Positions 20,731-32,849 are shown, numbered from the stretch's first letter. The stretch is DNA of 64,000 bases from Rachicladosporium sp. CCFEE 5018 (GCA_002077045.2 KZ111145.1:283481-347480), one strand, 5' to 3'. The notes: generated by a model not told the origin, from the sequence alone. Numbers and translations: made by a program.

Positions 20731-23700
20731 TCAGTCCACATCACTATCTTCTGCCTTGTTGGCCGCTTTGCCGTTGACCTTTCCGCTTTTAGCATCCTGA
20801 CCCTCGTCTTGTGTATCGGGCTCCTCATCGCCCTCATTTTCTTCGTCCTCACCGCCCTCCTCATCAGCCTCATCGTCGTCTTCCTCACTTCCCACATCCC
20901 CACCAAGATCCTTGACCTTAGCCTTGAAGTCATCTCGTTCCGCTTCAATGTCAGCAAGTACCAGCAGCATACTCTCGAGCTCCTCCTTGGCAGCCTTCTC
21001 AGCCTCTTTCGCAGCTTCAAGCTCCTTTCTGAGCGTAGCGGCGGAGCCTGCGTCTGCTGGAGATGCGCTAGCAGCGGTCTTGGCGGCTGCGAGATCTTTC
21101 TGCGCGGTTGCGAGGGTAATCTTGAGAGACTCAACCTCGGCTTCAAGGTCAGCGAAGCCAGCGCGCTCGGTGGCCAGCTCGGCGTCGCGGCCCTGCAGCT
21201 CTTCCCGCACTTCCTTCAGAGCCTCCTCAGCGCTCACAAGGTCGGCCGTAGCCTTCGCATGTGCCTCGTTCGCACTTGCAAGCTGCACACTCACTTCCTC
21301 AGCCCGTGATCGCTCTTGCTGTAACGCTGTGTTGACTTCTCTGTTGCGCGTTTGCAATGTCTGGAATTGGATGTTGGTCTGGTGAGAGTTAAGTTGTAGC
21401 GCGCTGTGCTGCTCAGCCAGTGTCTCCAGCTCTCGAGACTTGGTCTGGTGCCCTGACTGCTCGTTCCTATGCGCATTGTTCAGTTCTACGAGCCGGCGTT
21501 CAAGTTCCTGAATGCGTGGTTGTGCAGCCTGCTCAGCTTGCTCCTTCGCGTTGCGGGCAGCCTTGTCGCCGTCTTGTTTGATGCTCGCCAACGTGCGTGA
21601 GTGAGCTAGATTCAGCGCCTCAAGCTCCGTCGCCTTGTGCGCGACACTTCGCTGGCTGTCCTCCTCGTGCCCAGCCTGCATAGCCTGATTGATACGCCGT
21701 AACCGCTCGACTTCGGCGCTCGCAATCTGCGCTTCCTTCTGCAATCCTAGTCGCTCCTGCTCTGCAGATTGCGCGGAGTCTTGCGCATTTTGCTGTGCTG
21801 CTGCCAAAGCTGTGCTAAGACTTGTAATCTGCTGGCGGAGCTCATCGAGGATGTCTCGATCGACGCCTGCTTCGCTTGCAGACGATGGGAGCACCTCAAG
21901 TCCAGGATCTTTGTCGATAGCTTTACGAAGACGAGAGTACTCTGTTTGGAAAAGGTCGACGAATATAGCATCCAGACCATTGGCCGCGGCGTCTGCGGGA
22001 TAGAGGTCAAAGTCACGGATCGCTGGGTCTTGTCGGAGTGTCGAAAGAGCTGCAAGATACTTCGCTCGAGTGAGCTTCTGCGTGAGCAGCGGAGCGAGGG
22101 TGCGCCGCGGGATCGGTGAGTCCTTTGTGCTGAATTCGTAGATCGTGCCGAGAAGTACTGCAGCTGCGCCCGATGTCATGGACGACGCCGCGACGTTCCC
22201 TGCATGGTTGACTAGAGCTTGTATGAGACTAGAGCCCTCCGCTAGCAAGTCGTCAATGCCATCAGCGAACTCCCAGAGCAGAACTGTTAGTAGCGAAGCA
22301 TATGCTACGATCGTACTGCCGTTGCCATTAGATTGAAGTAAGCCTTCGAGTGAACTCCCAAGCGATTGTATCGATGTCAGAACATCCTCGTCCTCGCTCT
22401 CGCCGCCTTCTTTGATACTCGCGAACGCAGCCTTTGCCTCTGGGATGTCAACGACTAAATCTTGCGCAATCCAACTTGCGAACACGATGCTGTTGTGATC
22501 GTTCAGGTCAGGCTGTAGCAGCGAGATCAAAGCATTGGCGCCTGTCTCGTTCGACGCGTGACCTGAGATCGCTCGTTGCAGGAAGTGGGCCTTGATGCGG
22601 TCGTGTTTTCCGAGATACGCTTGGATCAGGGCACACGCTGCTGCTCGAAGTGACGTCTCAGCCGAGAATTGCTTCAGCGTGAGTTCCAGTAGGGCTTCAA
22701 TAATATAGGTGCGCGGCCTCTCGACACTCGTTCTAGCACTTGTCTTGGCAGAGTGAGGCGCAGATCGCGAGCCGTTGGTCTGTGGGGCTGAAGGCGATAG
22801 TGCTCCCTTATCCGCACTGGCGACTACCACCTGAAGGCCAGCCAGTTGCTCTTGTAAGGGTTGATTGTTCGAGATCAGGTCAGCTGTCGACTGGAAGGCC
22901 AGCACTCGCAGTGGGACAGGCAAGCCATCGTGGAATGCAAGATCCAGCAGGATTCGAGCAGCGCCAGCACGGAAGAAAGCAAGCTGATTTTGAGGTGTGC
23001 TGGCCTCGCCAGATACGAGGAAGAAGCGGAACAACTGCAGCAAGCCCCAGCCAGCCTTCTCGCGTGTGTCAGCCGCGAAGTCAGTGGAGGGTGTAGACGA
23101 AGGGAAGATCCCGCGAAGCAGCTGCATGAGTTGACCAACACAACCAGATTCTCGGAACATGGCTGAAAGACGTCAGCAGCGGACGGCAGTTCTGTGAAGT
23201 GCAACTCACTTTGATTGCTCGCAGAGCCGCGTGTGAGATTCGCGAGCAGGCTCAGGCAATCCTGACCCGTGATGCCTGCAACTGCGAGGCCACCCTCGAG
23301 CCGTATGAGTGCGAATACCTTGGCGAAGACATCTTCGAAGGCCACAATTTTCCGTAGCTCCTCATTCGCTCCGCCGGTCAAGTCGACAAGAAGTAAGAGT
23401 CCAGCATTTCTCACAGCATCTCTAGTGTCATCAAGTACGCCCACGAGTCTGCTAGTACCTAGTGGCGCACTGAGCACGCATTCCTGCAGTCGCTCTGGCC
23501 GAGCAGCACATATAGCTGACAGCAGATTGACGCTGTACAGTCGAGAGTAGTAGTCCGCATACGGACTCGTGGGATCCAGCAAGTTCAGCAGCAGGGCAAT
23601 GTTGTCTTGGCGCTGGCATTAGCTTAGCTCGATCAGACCTTGTACTGCAATTTCTGCACGTAAAAGACATACCATGGAGAACTCATCGGCCATGAAGAAG

Positions 23701-24044
23701 GCGATCTCATCGCTTGCTTCGGGACTGTTCGTATCGGGCTTGAAGAGCATGAGGAGCGTCTCGAGGACGAGCCTAATAGTGTCGACATCTCCACTCCCGA
23801 CCGCGCTTGGTCTGCGGTCACTTTTGTTCCGTGGGGATGCTGCTTCACCAAGTCCATCGCGGCGGAGAGTTGTGATGAGTTCGCGGAGTGAGCCACTGGC
23901 TACTGAAGCTGGGTACTGCTTGGCGAAGCTGCGGAGCCCGAGTATGGCAGCTCGGCGGTCTTCAAGGAGAGTGGCAGAGGCGAGACGACCGCAGAGGGTG
24001 TCGATGGTTGCAGTTGCGGTCTGCAGGGGGGGTGTCTTGAGCAT
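20731..24044 (-). CDS. USO1: Vesicle tethering factor USO1/p115
   Basis: Three exons on the minus strand: 24044-23673, 23612-23210 and 23162-20731, with introns of 60 and 47 nt. They join to 1068 residues. The N-terminal ~650 residues are the armadillo-like globular head: TIDTLCGRLASATLLEDRRAAIL, then after the first splice the conserved SMRQDNIALLLNLLD and NAGLLLLVDLTGG. A long Gln/Glu/Ala-rich heptad region from about residue 690 to 1000 is the coiled-coil tail, followed by a strongly acidic C-terminus (EEDDDEADEEGGEDEENEGD). Uso1 tethers ER-derived COPII vesicles to the early Golgi with Ypt1/Rab1. It is shorter than the yeast protein (about 1790 residues), as is usual outside budding yeasts. 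Divergent from RAT1. Confidence 0.93.
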
Positions 24045-24505
24045 TGTGTTGGGTTACGCTGCAGTGCAGCAGTCATGCACAAGATTACCGCATCATGCTT
24101 GTTCATTCGCAGAAAGTGCGTTCCCGTTCAGTCCCATCGTTCTTGCGGTCAATGCATGTATAGTCGCTTTCATCAGGCGGACGCGATTGAGGTCGCGTTC
24201 GTGAGGCCAGCCGCACAAAGTCTGAAGATGCGGCTGATCCCGCTCGCTAGCGTCACTCCGAAGACTTGCATGAAGATGAGGCTTCGCGACGCCTTCTTAC
24301 TGCCCATCACCGGCAACGGCTTGTCAACGTCTCCGTTCGGCCAGGACACATCGTATCAGATATCTAATCTCTAGGAGGTGTACCGATAACACTGCGCGCC
24401 TCGGTCCTTGAGGCACTCCCGCAGCGGCGCACGCGACAACACCCCCCCATCAAGGACGCCTCTACATCTTCCACCTACTGCACTTGCAACACCACCACCA
24501 CCAAC
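24045..24505. promoter_or_regulatory. Divergent promoter region between USO1 and RAT1
   Basis: 461 bp separates the two ATGs, which face away from each other, so both promoters must lie here or overlap. I see no clear TATA box; the RAT1 leader just before its ATG is CA-rich (a run of CAC triplets ending in ACCAACATGG). Confidence 0.5.
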
Positions 24506-27500
24506 ATGGGTGTTCCCGCACTCTTCCGCTGGCTCAGCCAGAAGTACCCCAAGATCATCTCCCCCGTAATTGAGGAGGCCGGCGAAGAAGTCGACAACGG
24601 CGATGGCACTACCACCAAACTCCCCATCGACGCCCGTGGGCCGAACCCCAACGGCGAGGAGATGGACAACCTCTACCTCGACATGAACGGCATTGTGCAC
24701 CCTTGCTCGCATCCCGAGGATCGCCCGCCTCCCGCCAACGAGGAGGAGATGATGATTGCAGTCTTCGAGTACACCGAGCGCGTGGTGAACATGTGTCGCC
24801 CGCGCAAGCTTCTCATGATCGCCGTTGATGGTGTTGCTCCACGCGCCAAGATGAACCAGCAGCGGTCACGTCGTTTCAGGTCTGCGCAGGAGGCAGCCGA
24901 GAAGGACAAGGCTGTGCAGGAGTACCATGAGATGATGGCTAGCAAAGGCCAAGTAGTAGAGGGTGCAGGCGACGAGAAACCAGCTAAGACTTGGGATTCG
25001 AACGCTATCACTCCCGGAACGCCGTTCATGGACATCTTGGCTGCAAGTCTGCGCTACTGGGTCAGCTATAAGCTGAGCACTGATCCTGCGTGGGAGAAGC
25101 TTAAGGTCATCATCTCTGATGCTACTGTTCCTGGCGAAGGTGAGCACAAGATCATGAACTTTGTAAGATCGCAGAGGCAATCGCCTACGCACGATCCCAA
25201 CACAAGGTAAGTCACGTTCCGTAATCTTTCCTTGCCTCGATCTCCACTCTCGCTCTGGACCTCGTAGCTTGGCCGTGTAATTCACATGCTAACATCGTCA
25301 GACACGTCATCTACGGACTTGACGCTGATCTCATCATGCTGGGTCTCGCCACCCATGAGCCCCACTTCCGAGTCCTGCGCGAGGACGTCTTCGCGAACGA
25401 TACCAAGCCCGGACACTGTCGTAAGTGTGGTCAGCCTGGTCACATGGCAGACTCGTGCCGAGGCACCGCAGCGCTAAAGGAGGGCGAAGACAAGATCGTG
25501 AAGCCACTCAAGCCGTTCATCTGGCTCCATGTTGGTGTCCTGCGAGAGTACCTCGCAGTCGAGCTGAGCGTGCCACAGCAGCCGTTTGCGTTCGATCTGG
25601 AGCGAGCGTTGGACGACTGGGTTTTTATGTGCTTCTTCGTGGGTAACGATTTCCTGCCACATCTGCCGTCTCTGGACATTCGCGAGAATGGCATCGATAC
25701 GTTGATCGCGATCTGGAGGGACAATATCCCACACATGGGAGGCTACGTCACAAAGGATGGGCATGTTGATCTTACCCGTGCTCAGACGATGCTGCAGGGT
25801 CTGGCGAAGCAAGAAGATGCCATCTTTAAGCGCAGACGACAGACTGAACTGCACAAGGAGGCAGGCCAGAAAAGACGAGAGGAGGCCAAAGAGCGCAGAG
25901 AGTCAGGCAAGAGGCAGCGTATGTCGAATGGTCCGAGTGGCTTCGATGAGACTGTCATCCAGCGAGGGACGCGTGGGGGAATCCGACGAGGCGTCGATCT
26001 TGCACCTGACATCAACGCTTTGCCGACCTTTGCGCCCGGTCAGGCGCAGACTGCGAACGATCCTCGCTATCAGAAGCCTTTGACACACGCTGACATCGTT
26101 GGCGAGGCGAATGCAGCCAATAAGTCGGCTGCAGCTGCGATGAAGGAACGTCTAATGCAGAGCAAGAATCCAGCGGCAAACCAACGCGCCGAGCTCGACG
26201 CACTGTTTGCGCAAGCCTCGAACGGAGACCCTGCACCAGTACTTGGCAAGCGCACTCGCGACATGATCGACGACGCTGCTGACGAACCCAGCTCCAACCC
26301 GTCCACACCCGGCCGCAATACACCCAACAAAGAGGTCGCCGACCCACTCAACCGTGGCACCTCAGGCGCACTTGGAGGAACTTCAGCGGACGTCGATGTC
26401 ATGCCCGAGGATACTGTCAAGCTGTGGGAGGAAGGCTACGCGGACCGTTACTATGAACAAAAGTTCCACGCCGGACCCGAAGACATCGCCTTCCGCAACA
26501 AGGTCGCGGCGGACTACGTCGAAGGACTCTGCTGGGTGCTGCTGTATTACTTCCAAGGCTGCCCGTCCTGGACCTGGTACTACCCTCACCACTACGCTCC
26601 CTTCGCAGCAGACTTTATCAACATGGAGTCGCAGGTCGTGGAGTTCAAGAAAGGGAAGCCGTTTCGTCCGTATGAACAGCTCATGGGTGTCATGCCTGCG
26701 CGCTCGAATCACACAATACCTGCTGTCTTCCATCCCTTAATGACTGACGAGGATAGTCCGATCATCGAGTTCTACCCCCTAGACTTCGACATCGATCTGA
26801 ACGGCAAGAAATTCGCGTGGCAAGGCGTCGCGTTACTGCCATGGATAGACGAGAAGCGCCTGCTCGATGCCATGGACACGAAGTACCCACTGCTGACTGA
26901 AGCCGAAGTCCGCCGCAATACCATCGGCAACGAAGCACTGATCTTCAGTACCCGTCATCCGCTTTATGAAGAAGTCGCATCTTCCTTTTACACCAAGAAA
27001 GCCACCACGACTCCTGGTAGCAAAGTCAAGATCTCCTCCAAAATCTCTGAAGGTCTCGCTGGCAAGATGGCGAAATCGGAATCCTACATCCCCAATGCTA
27101 CGCTCGAGTTCCCGCTACCGACTAGTCAAGACAAGTTCACTGATCTGGAGCAGAACGAGGCTGTAACGGTGCATTACCATATGCCGCAGTTCCCTGAGCT
27201 GCATAAGAGTATGCTCCTGCCTGGCATCAAATTCAACGAGCCAATGCTGGATTACTCTGACATCCAGACCACGCGTGAGAAAGCCAATAAATCCGGCCGT
27301 AGCCACGGCGGCGTTCAACTCAGCCAAAATGGCGATCGCAGCGACGGCCGGCGGATCAACTATGGCGCTCAGAACGGCAACGGCAACGGTCACAACAACG
27401 GCGGTGGCTATCAAGGCAATAACGGCTACGGTCCTAACGGCGGTTACGGCTCCGGGAATGGCTACGGTGGACCTCCGTCGCAGGGCAGACTCCCGGATCT

Positions 27501-27840
27501 GCCACCCCAGCTTGCAGCGCAGGCTGCACGGCATTTCCCGGGGGGTATGCCGCCTCAAATGCCGCAGGGATATCCGCCACAGCAGAACGGCAGAGGTGGA
27601 GGGGGCGGTTACGGGGATAGAGGGGGTTATGAGAGGAGGGATGAGAGGGGGTATGGTGGGCAGCAGAATGTAGGGGGTGGGTATGGCGGACAGAGGGGAG
27701 GTGGCCAGGGAGGGTATGGTGGGGGGTATAGGGATGGGGGGAGTGGCTATGGTGGGTATCAGGGTGGAGGCGGATATCAAGGTGGGGGAGGAGGGTATCA
27801 GGGCCGTGGAGGAGGAGGTGGTGGTGGTCGGAGGTACTAG
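24506..27840 (+). CDS. RAT1: Nuclear 5'-3' exoribonuclease RAT1/XRN2
   Basis: Two exons, 24506-25206 and 25302-27840. The 95-nt intron has a perfect GTAAGT donor and a TGCTAAC branch site. 1079 residues. [16 protein letters not shown] is the hallmark N-terminus of XRN enzymes. Catalytic acidic sites are visible: [26 protein letters not shown] and, across the splice, [17 protein letters not shown] zinc knuckle ([14 protein letters not shown], at about residue 273) marks it as the nuclear RAT1/XRN2 type rather than cytoplasmic XRN1. The enzyme digests uncapped RNA, trims rRNA and snoRNA and drives torpedo termination of RNA polymerase II, with Rai1 as partner. The last ~160 residues are Gly/Tyr/Asn/Arg-rich (many GGGY and RGG units), longer than in yeast. 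Confidence 0.96.
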
Positions 27841-28092
27841 GGAATGACGCGCTGTGAAACGAAGAACATCGGCGCTACCCTGAAGCTAGCTGTACAACAC
27901 TGTTTCTACACGTAAGGACACTTTGGGATATCACCGTTCTACTGTGCTCATCTTATTCTCGCTGCTGCTATCACCTTAATGGCTCTGACGTCACCACACC
28001 CCTAGAGCTCGACTGCACTTTGGATTCCCTCCATACCACGCCCTTGGTCGTCGCGTGCTCTCCAGATTATACCGCACGACTCTGAATTCACG

Positions 28093-29373
28093 ATGCGCAC
28101 ATCCCGCATCTCGCAGCAAACGGCGCGTATCGCGAGCGCGATGTCGCCACAAAGGCCCAGATCGAGTGCGTCGCGCCGGGTACTCAGCACGAGCTCGGGG
28201 AACGGACCTAACGTGAGCCACAACGACAAGATCAAACAGGAAGACACCAGCGAGATGGCTGAGCTCCCGCTGGATGCGTCGGACTCTACTGGTCCTACAA
28301 CGCTCGGGAAGCGGAAGCGAGGAGCTGGGATAGTCAAGCTTGAAGTCGAGCAAACGATCAGTTCGCCCAGGCGATCCTCACGGAAGGTCGCTAAAGTCGA
28401 AGAGGGGAATGCGGATGTCAAGACGCCTTCCAAGGCGGTGCGATCACCGGCGAAACGCATCGCTGGACCCAACGGCACGGCCAAGACAGACCCTCCGGCG
28501 AACTGGGAAGAAGTCTATGCTATCACGACTGAGATGCGGAAGCGTGTGATCGCACCGGTAGATACAATGGGCTGCGAGGATCTGGCGGAAAAGACGCGTT
28601 CGCCGAGGGATCAGCGGCTGCAAACGCTGATAGCGCTTATGCTGAGTAGCCAGACGAAAGACCCCGTTACCGCTGCGGCGATCCGGAGTTTACAAGAAGG
28701 ACTGCCCGGCGGCTTGAACCTGGAGAGTCTGCTAGAAGTCGAGCCGGAGGTGTTGAATCGTCTGATACAGAAGGTAGGGTTTCATAACAACAAAACAAAA
28801 TATATCAAAGCCACGGCCCTCCTGCTCCGCGACAATTTCGCCTCCGACATCCCCGACACAATCGACGGCCTCATCTCGCTCCCTGGCGTCGGTCCCAAAA
28901 TGGCCTACCTCACCATGTCCGCCGCCTGGGGCCGCGACGAAGGCATAGGCGTCGACGTGCATGTACATCGGATTACGAACCTATGGGGCTGGCATAAGAC
29001 TTCTACGCCTGAGCAGACGAGAGCGGAGTTGGAGAGTTGGTTGCCGAAGGATAAATGGCATCACATCAATCATTTGTTGGTGGGGTTTGGTCAGATGATT
29101 TGTTTGCCTGTGGGGAGACGGTGTGGGGAGTGTGAGTTGCAGAAGCGGGGGTTGTGTCCTAGTGCTGTGGAGGGGAGTCCGAGGAAGAGGGCGGTGAGGG
29201 CGAAGGTTGAGGTTGTGCTGGCTGAGGGGGTGAAAGAGGAGGGAGTCGTAAAAGTTGAGGAGGATGAGATGGGGGTGCAGATTGAGGTGGAGTCGGAGGA
29301 ACTTGGGAGTGTGGAGGTGCAAGCAACTACTGGCGCGACGATTGGTAACTTGGAGCAAGGGACGGTCAAGTGA
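28093..29373 (+). CDS. NTG1: Endonuclease III homologue (NTG1/NTH1), base-excision repair glycosylase/AP lyase
   Basis: A single exon of 426 residues. The basic, Ser/Arg-rich first ~130 residues may carry both nuclear and mitochondrial targeting. The HhH-GPD core follows: LMLSSQTKD, the helix-hairpin-helix LPGVGPKMA with the catalytic Lys, and GVDVHVHRITN with the catalytic Asp. The 4Fe-4S loop is ICLPVGRRC-GECELQKRGLC with spacing C-x6-C-x2-C-x7-C; the x7 at the end is, as far as I recall, usual in fungi. It removes oxidised pyrimidines and cuts abasic sites. The C-terminal ~70 residues are Glu/Val-rich and outside the fold. It lies 252 bp downstream of RAT1 in the same direction. Confidence 0.94.
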   Translation: MRTSRISQQTARIASAMSPQRPRSSASRRVLSTSSGNGPNVSHNDKIKQEDTSEMAELPLDASDSTGPTTLGKRKRGAGIVKLEVEQTISSPRRSSRKVAKVEEGNADVKTPSKAVRSPAKRIAGPNGTAKTDPPANWEEVYAITTEMRKRVIAPVDTMGCEDLAEKTRSPRDQRLQTLIALMLSSQTKDPVTAAAIRSLQEGLPGGLNLESLLEVEPEVLNRLIQKVGFHNNKTKYIKATALLLRDNFASDIPDTIDGLISLPGVGPKMAYLTMSAAWGRDEGIGVDVHVHRITNLWGWHKTSTPEQTRAELESWLPKDKWHHINHLLVGFGQMICLPVGRRCGECELQKRGLCPSAVEGSPRKRAVRAKVEVVLAEGVKEEGVVKVEEDEMGVQIEVESEELGSVEVQATTGATIGNLEQGTVK

Positions 29374-29531
29374 GACCATTTGGCAAGCTTCTCCACGACA
29401 ACGGAATCCCGGCGTGGCGTCTGCATCATGTTACTGGACTGCGGTAAGCGAATTATTCTGACCGCTACCCGCGCTCTCAGTCGCTCGCCCGCGAATCTGG
29501 AAAGCTTCGTGGCTTTCTGGAAGTACATATT

Positions 29532-31049
29532 ATGTACATATTATATGCGCACTACGAAAAGTTGCCCACAATACCTCTCCTCGACGATCGAATGACGTTC
29601 ATGGAAGCAATGGCGGTCCCGCAGAATGCCACGAACACATCGGCCATCGAGCTGGAGAGAATAGTTCGGGAACATGACTTGTGGGTCATGGAAGTGCAAT
29701 TCTGGATTGCGGCGGCTGGTGCGATCTTGCTTATCGCGATTCTGTGGTGCGTCTTGGTTCGCATCGCACAACTCCGCCGACCTCAGGTAGACTTCAGCGC
29801 TGCCTTTGAGGACTTGCTGCTTCAGGGACGGCCGCAAGACACTGCGCACTTGGCTTACAGTGAAAGAATCGCGATCAAGATCCAGTGCTCTCTCCGCGAG
29901 CTGGTCTGGTCTTGGCTCTTCGGGCGAAAAGGAAATGCAGACAGTGGCCTTCCTCTGCCTAACATGCAGAATTGTCGCTGGAGTGCGAGCCGGCGGACTA
30001 GTAAATATGTCCGCAAGCTGCGTACAGCGGTATCTGCGCCACCGAAGGTCGCGCACATGATGATCAAGAAGGTAGTCAAGTACACGAAGCTTGTACTGAG
30101 TGCAGTTGCTAGCGTAACAGCGACTTCTCTCATGGCCATAGCTGGCCCCGTCGCAAGGTACGCACTGAATGTGCGCGCGGATGAGAGGGAATTCCATTGG
30201 CGCGCGCGCATCAACTACGACATGGAAAGACTACGGCAGCAGTTGGAGGCAGCCACGAAACGAGCTAGATTGCGATATTGGCTTCAGGAAAAGCCAGCCG
30301 TCCGTGGCAAGCCTAGTACCTCACAGGCAGTTACTCCAGCCAGCCTTGCCACTCTCTTCGGTGCCGGCAGTCCACGCACGTATCATGACGCTACGCCCCA
30401 GGACCGGAGTTCGCTCTTTACCACCCTACCTCCAGAAGTCCGCATCATACTGTACGAGCACATTGTACACGCCGATCTGTCATCTAACCCTGGTCTTCGA
30501 ACTCAGTCGCCCCGTCCTTCGGCGCTAACATGCAAAGCCATCGGAAACGAGATACCGCCTGTGCAGCTCCGTCTAATCGAAAAGATCTCCGACTACCGCA
30601 TTATATGGCTCGTCCCCGACATCTTGCCACCCAGCCTCCTGCGCCTCTTCGGTACGCTACAGCAGCACCACGAGATCCTACTCGAAGACTTCTACCACAG
30701 CCAGGCACTGTGGGGAAATGGCGAGTTTCGCTCACTTGTCCGCATCCGGGACATGGGTGTGGAGATCTGCCTTTCGCGGAAAGCCATGAGTCTGCTGAGG
30801 GAGCTGTGGACGCCAAAGGGCAGAGTCCCGGGAAGTCTGCGCCATTGCGATAGAGTGAAGTGGGCATCTGAATTGCAGGACCCTTCCATAGAGGTCGAGC
30901 GCGGGGTTTGGTATCTGGCCCGGTATCTTGGGTGGAAGAGAGCTATGTGGCGGGAGCGTAGGAGGTTGATGGGCGTGTGGGGGATTTCTGCGGCGGGTAC
31001 GTGGGCGAGAGGGCGTGTGAGGGCCGTAGGTATGCGGTTGTCATCGTGA
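29532..31049 (+). CDS. Unknown protein with N-terminal membrane helix and F-box-like segment
   Basis: A 505-residue frame from the first ATG (29532); an alternative ATG at 29592 gives 485 residues (MTFMEAMAVPQN). One transmembrane helix lies near residues 57-79 (FWIAAAGAILLIAILWCVLV). Basic helices and a second hydrophobic stretch (LVLSAVASVTATSLMAIAGP) follow. Near residue 292, LFTTLPPEVRIILYEHIV resembles the short F-box-like/2EXR segment (LPPELRxxIYEHVL) common in dothideomycete proteins. This is a different protein from the tandem family at 34.5-38.9 kb but shares that segment. The combination of a membrane helix with this segment is not one I recognise. Role unknown. Confidence 0.65.
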   Translation: MYILYAHYEKLPTIPLLDDRMTFMEAMAVPQNATNTSAIELERIVREHDLWVMEVQFWIAAAGAILLIAILWCVLVRIAQLRRPQVDFSAAFEDLLLQGRPQDTAHLAYSERIAIKIQCSLRELVWSWLFGRKGNADSGLPLPNMQNCRWSASRRTSKYVRKLRTAVSAPPKVAHMMIKKVVKYTKLVLSAVASVTATSLMAIAGPVARYALNVRADEREFHWRARINYDMERLRQQLEAATKRARLRYWLQEKPAVRGKPSTSQAVTPASLATLFGAGSPRTYHDATPQDRSSLFTTLPPEVRIILYEHIVHADLSSNPGLRTQSPRPSALTCKAIGNEIPPVQLRLIEKISDYRIIWLVPDILPPSLLRLFGTLQQHHEILLEDFYHSQALWGNGEFRSLVRIRDMGVEICLSRKAMSLLRELWTPKGRVPGSLRHCDRVKWASELQDPSIEVERGVWYLARYLGWKRAMWRERRRLMGVWGISAAGTWARGRVRAVGMRLSS

Positions 31050-31140
31050 TGAGGAGGGTTGGAAAGCTGACTGGATGCGGGCTTGGTAATGGACGCGGAC
31101 GGGTTCCGCCGCTACGCTGACCGACAGACATGGGCTGTCC

Positions 31141-31240
31141 NNNNNNNNNNNNNNNNNNNNNNNNNNNNNNNNNNNNNNNNNNNNNNNNNNNNNNNNNNNN
31201 NNNNNNNNNNNNNNNNNNNNNNNNNNNNNNNNNNNNNNNN
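31141..31240. other. Assembly gap (100 N)
   Basis: 100 N interrupt the tyrosinase gene; 100 is a placeholder length. Everything to the right lies on a different contig, so the order and orientation of 31241-64000 relative to the left part depend on scaffolding. Confidence 0.98.
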
Positions 31241-31744
31241 GTTTCTTCAGATCCTGCTCGAAAGAGTGGACGTAGAAGCGGTGCCATGCGAGGAAGTCGG
31301 CAGTCATGTGTATTGTCATGGTGTAGTTGATGTGTGCTATCGCTGGGTCAGTGACTTGCACTTCGTCCGTCTCTCATCGGAAGAACACTCACTCGCAACA
31401 TACTCATCGTACCGGCTGTGCACTCCAGGATATTGCGCACTCTGCTCGTGCGTCATGACCTGCGGCGGCAACCGTTGCAAGCACTCCACGGCATCTGTGA
31501 AAGACTTGCGATGCTCCAGCGTCATGTTCCTGAACTCCTTCCGCACGGTCGCCGTCTCGAAATTACATTTGTTCCCACGAAAGTCGATGTTGTCGTGCAT
31601 CCGCTCAAGAGCAAGCTTCTGCACCTTCTCCCATGCTGCGCCAGACGCAATGTCTTCGCTAGAAAAGTTTGAAAGTGGAGGTGATTGTGCGATCGCAAAG
31701 CCAGCAATCGCTGCAACGCTGGCCAAAACTGAAAAGAAAAGCAT
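31241..31744 (-). CDS. Tyrosinase (copper oxidase), 3' part lost in gap
   Basis: Exon 1 is 31744-31393 and exon 2 runs from 31342 into the gap; the 50-nt intron has GTGAGT and CCCAG ends. The signal peptide is MLFFSVLASVAAIAGFAIAQ. Family motifs follow: VRKEFRNMTLEHRKSFTDAV, SRYDEYVA, and across the splice HINYTMTIHMTADFLAWHRF, which is the copper-A site with its conserved His residues and WHR. The CuB site (HxxxH and a further His) should follow but lies in the gap; the sequence beyond the gap on this strand shows no CuB motif. Tyrosinases oxidise phenols to quinones, for example in melanin formation. The signal peptide suggests a secreted enzyme. Whether the gene is complete in the genome cannot be told. 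Confidence 0.85.
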
Positions 31745-32849
31745 GATAATGAACGTGATGCCCGTGGGCAGTTGCAAAGAGTGAAATAGTATTAGTATTG
31801 CTGGAGTAATGAGCGACAGTGGAGCAGGTGGATGGGGAAGAGTAGCAGGCAACGTGAAGACAAAGGTGTTTGATGTCTCGTAAACTTGCCTTGCGCTAAC
31901 AGGTAGCCCTATGACCTCGTGTTGATGGCCGCGTCGCATGTCACCATTGGCGCGCAACAGTGGCATTGGCTCGGCGAGCTATACTTCGCGTCGCCTATGC
32001 GCTCGGCGAACGTGGGCATGCTGGGCAGACGACGAAAGGAGAAGAGATGACTGGGCGCGGACGAGTCGCGGTTTCAGGAACAGCGCGCTAAAGTGATCCA
32101 CATGCATGGAAGTACAAGCTTTGCCATTCCCTTGGCCATCATTTTGATCGAGCCATCGAGCGCGCGGTAGACCCGGTCGCCGACGACAGTAGAGGCTGCT
32201 TTATCATGCCGGCGGGATGACAAGAGTGCCTACGCAGCTTTCTTGGAAGGCATAAGATGCGTAACGCACTCTGCAGCGCGTGGAAGAGTACTTGCCGAGT
32301 ACGGATGACATCCGCACGTTAAATGAGCTGTGGATCCGGACAGGGTCGCCCCTTCCTGCCGCTGTCAGGTCGCTGTTTCCCCTGTCGATCATCGACAACT
32401 GGTGGGACAGACATCACCATATAGGTATGATTCGCAAAATGATTGGCCTTGGAATGCCGCGCCTCCCTAAAGTCGCACCTGCAACAGTGCATCAGTCGGT
32501 TTGCGTCCTGATGATACTAAAGACCTGTTGCGGTCTCTGCACTAAGCCCTGATCTCTCAGAGACCTGACAATACAGCGTTGTACTTTCGTGGAGTCGTTG
32601 ATAGAAGCATTGTCAACGTTTCTAGCTTCTGGAGAAGCTGAGGGATTTTCCTGTCGTCACGGGTACCACAATTGAGCGCGTTCCGCAGAGTCGCTCTGGT
32701 AAGCGTCAAGCAAGATGCATACAGCGGAGTGGAGGTCATGGTCTCATACTGTATTGTTCTAGTCTGTTCATCATTGTACGGTGGTCTCAGCAGTGATCGC
32801 CTTGCAGCTCACCCCCATGGTAGTCGACGCAACACCACCATTCTAGAGC
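31745..32849. other. Intergenic, 1.1 kb; no gene seen
   Basis: Several short frames, none with an ATG start plus family motifs. It should hold the tyrosinase promoter at its left end and the terminator of the dsRBM gene at its right. Confidence 0.45.

Noticed and set aside
27115..27780. 221-codon minus-strand Pro/Ile-rich frame
   Set aside because: Antisense of the Gly/Tyr-rich RAT1 tail; composition explained by that.
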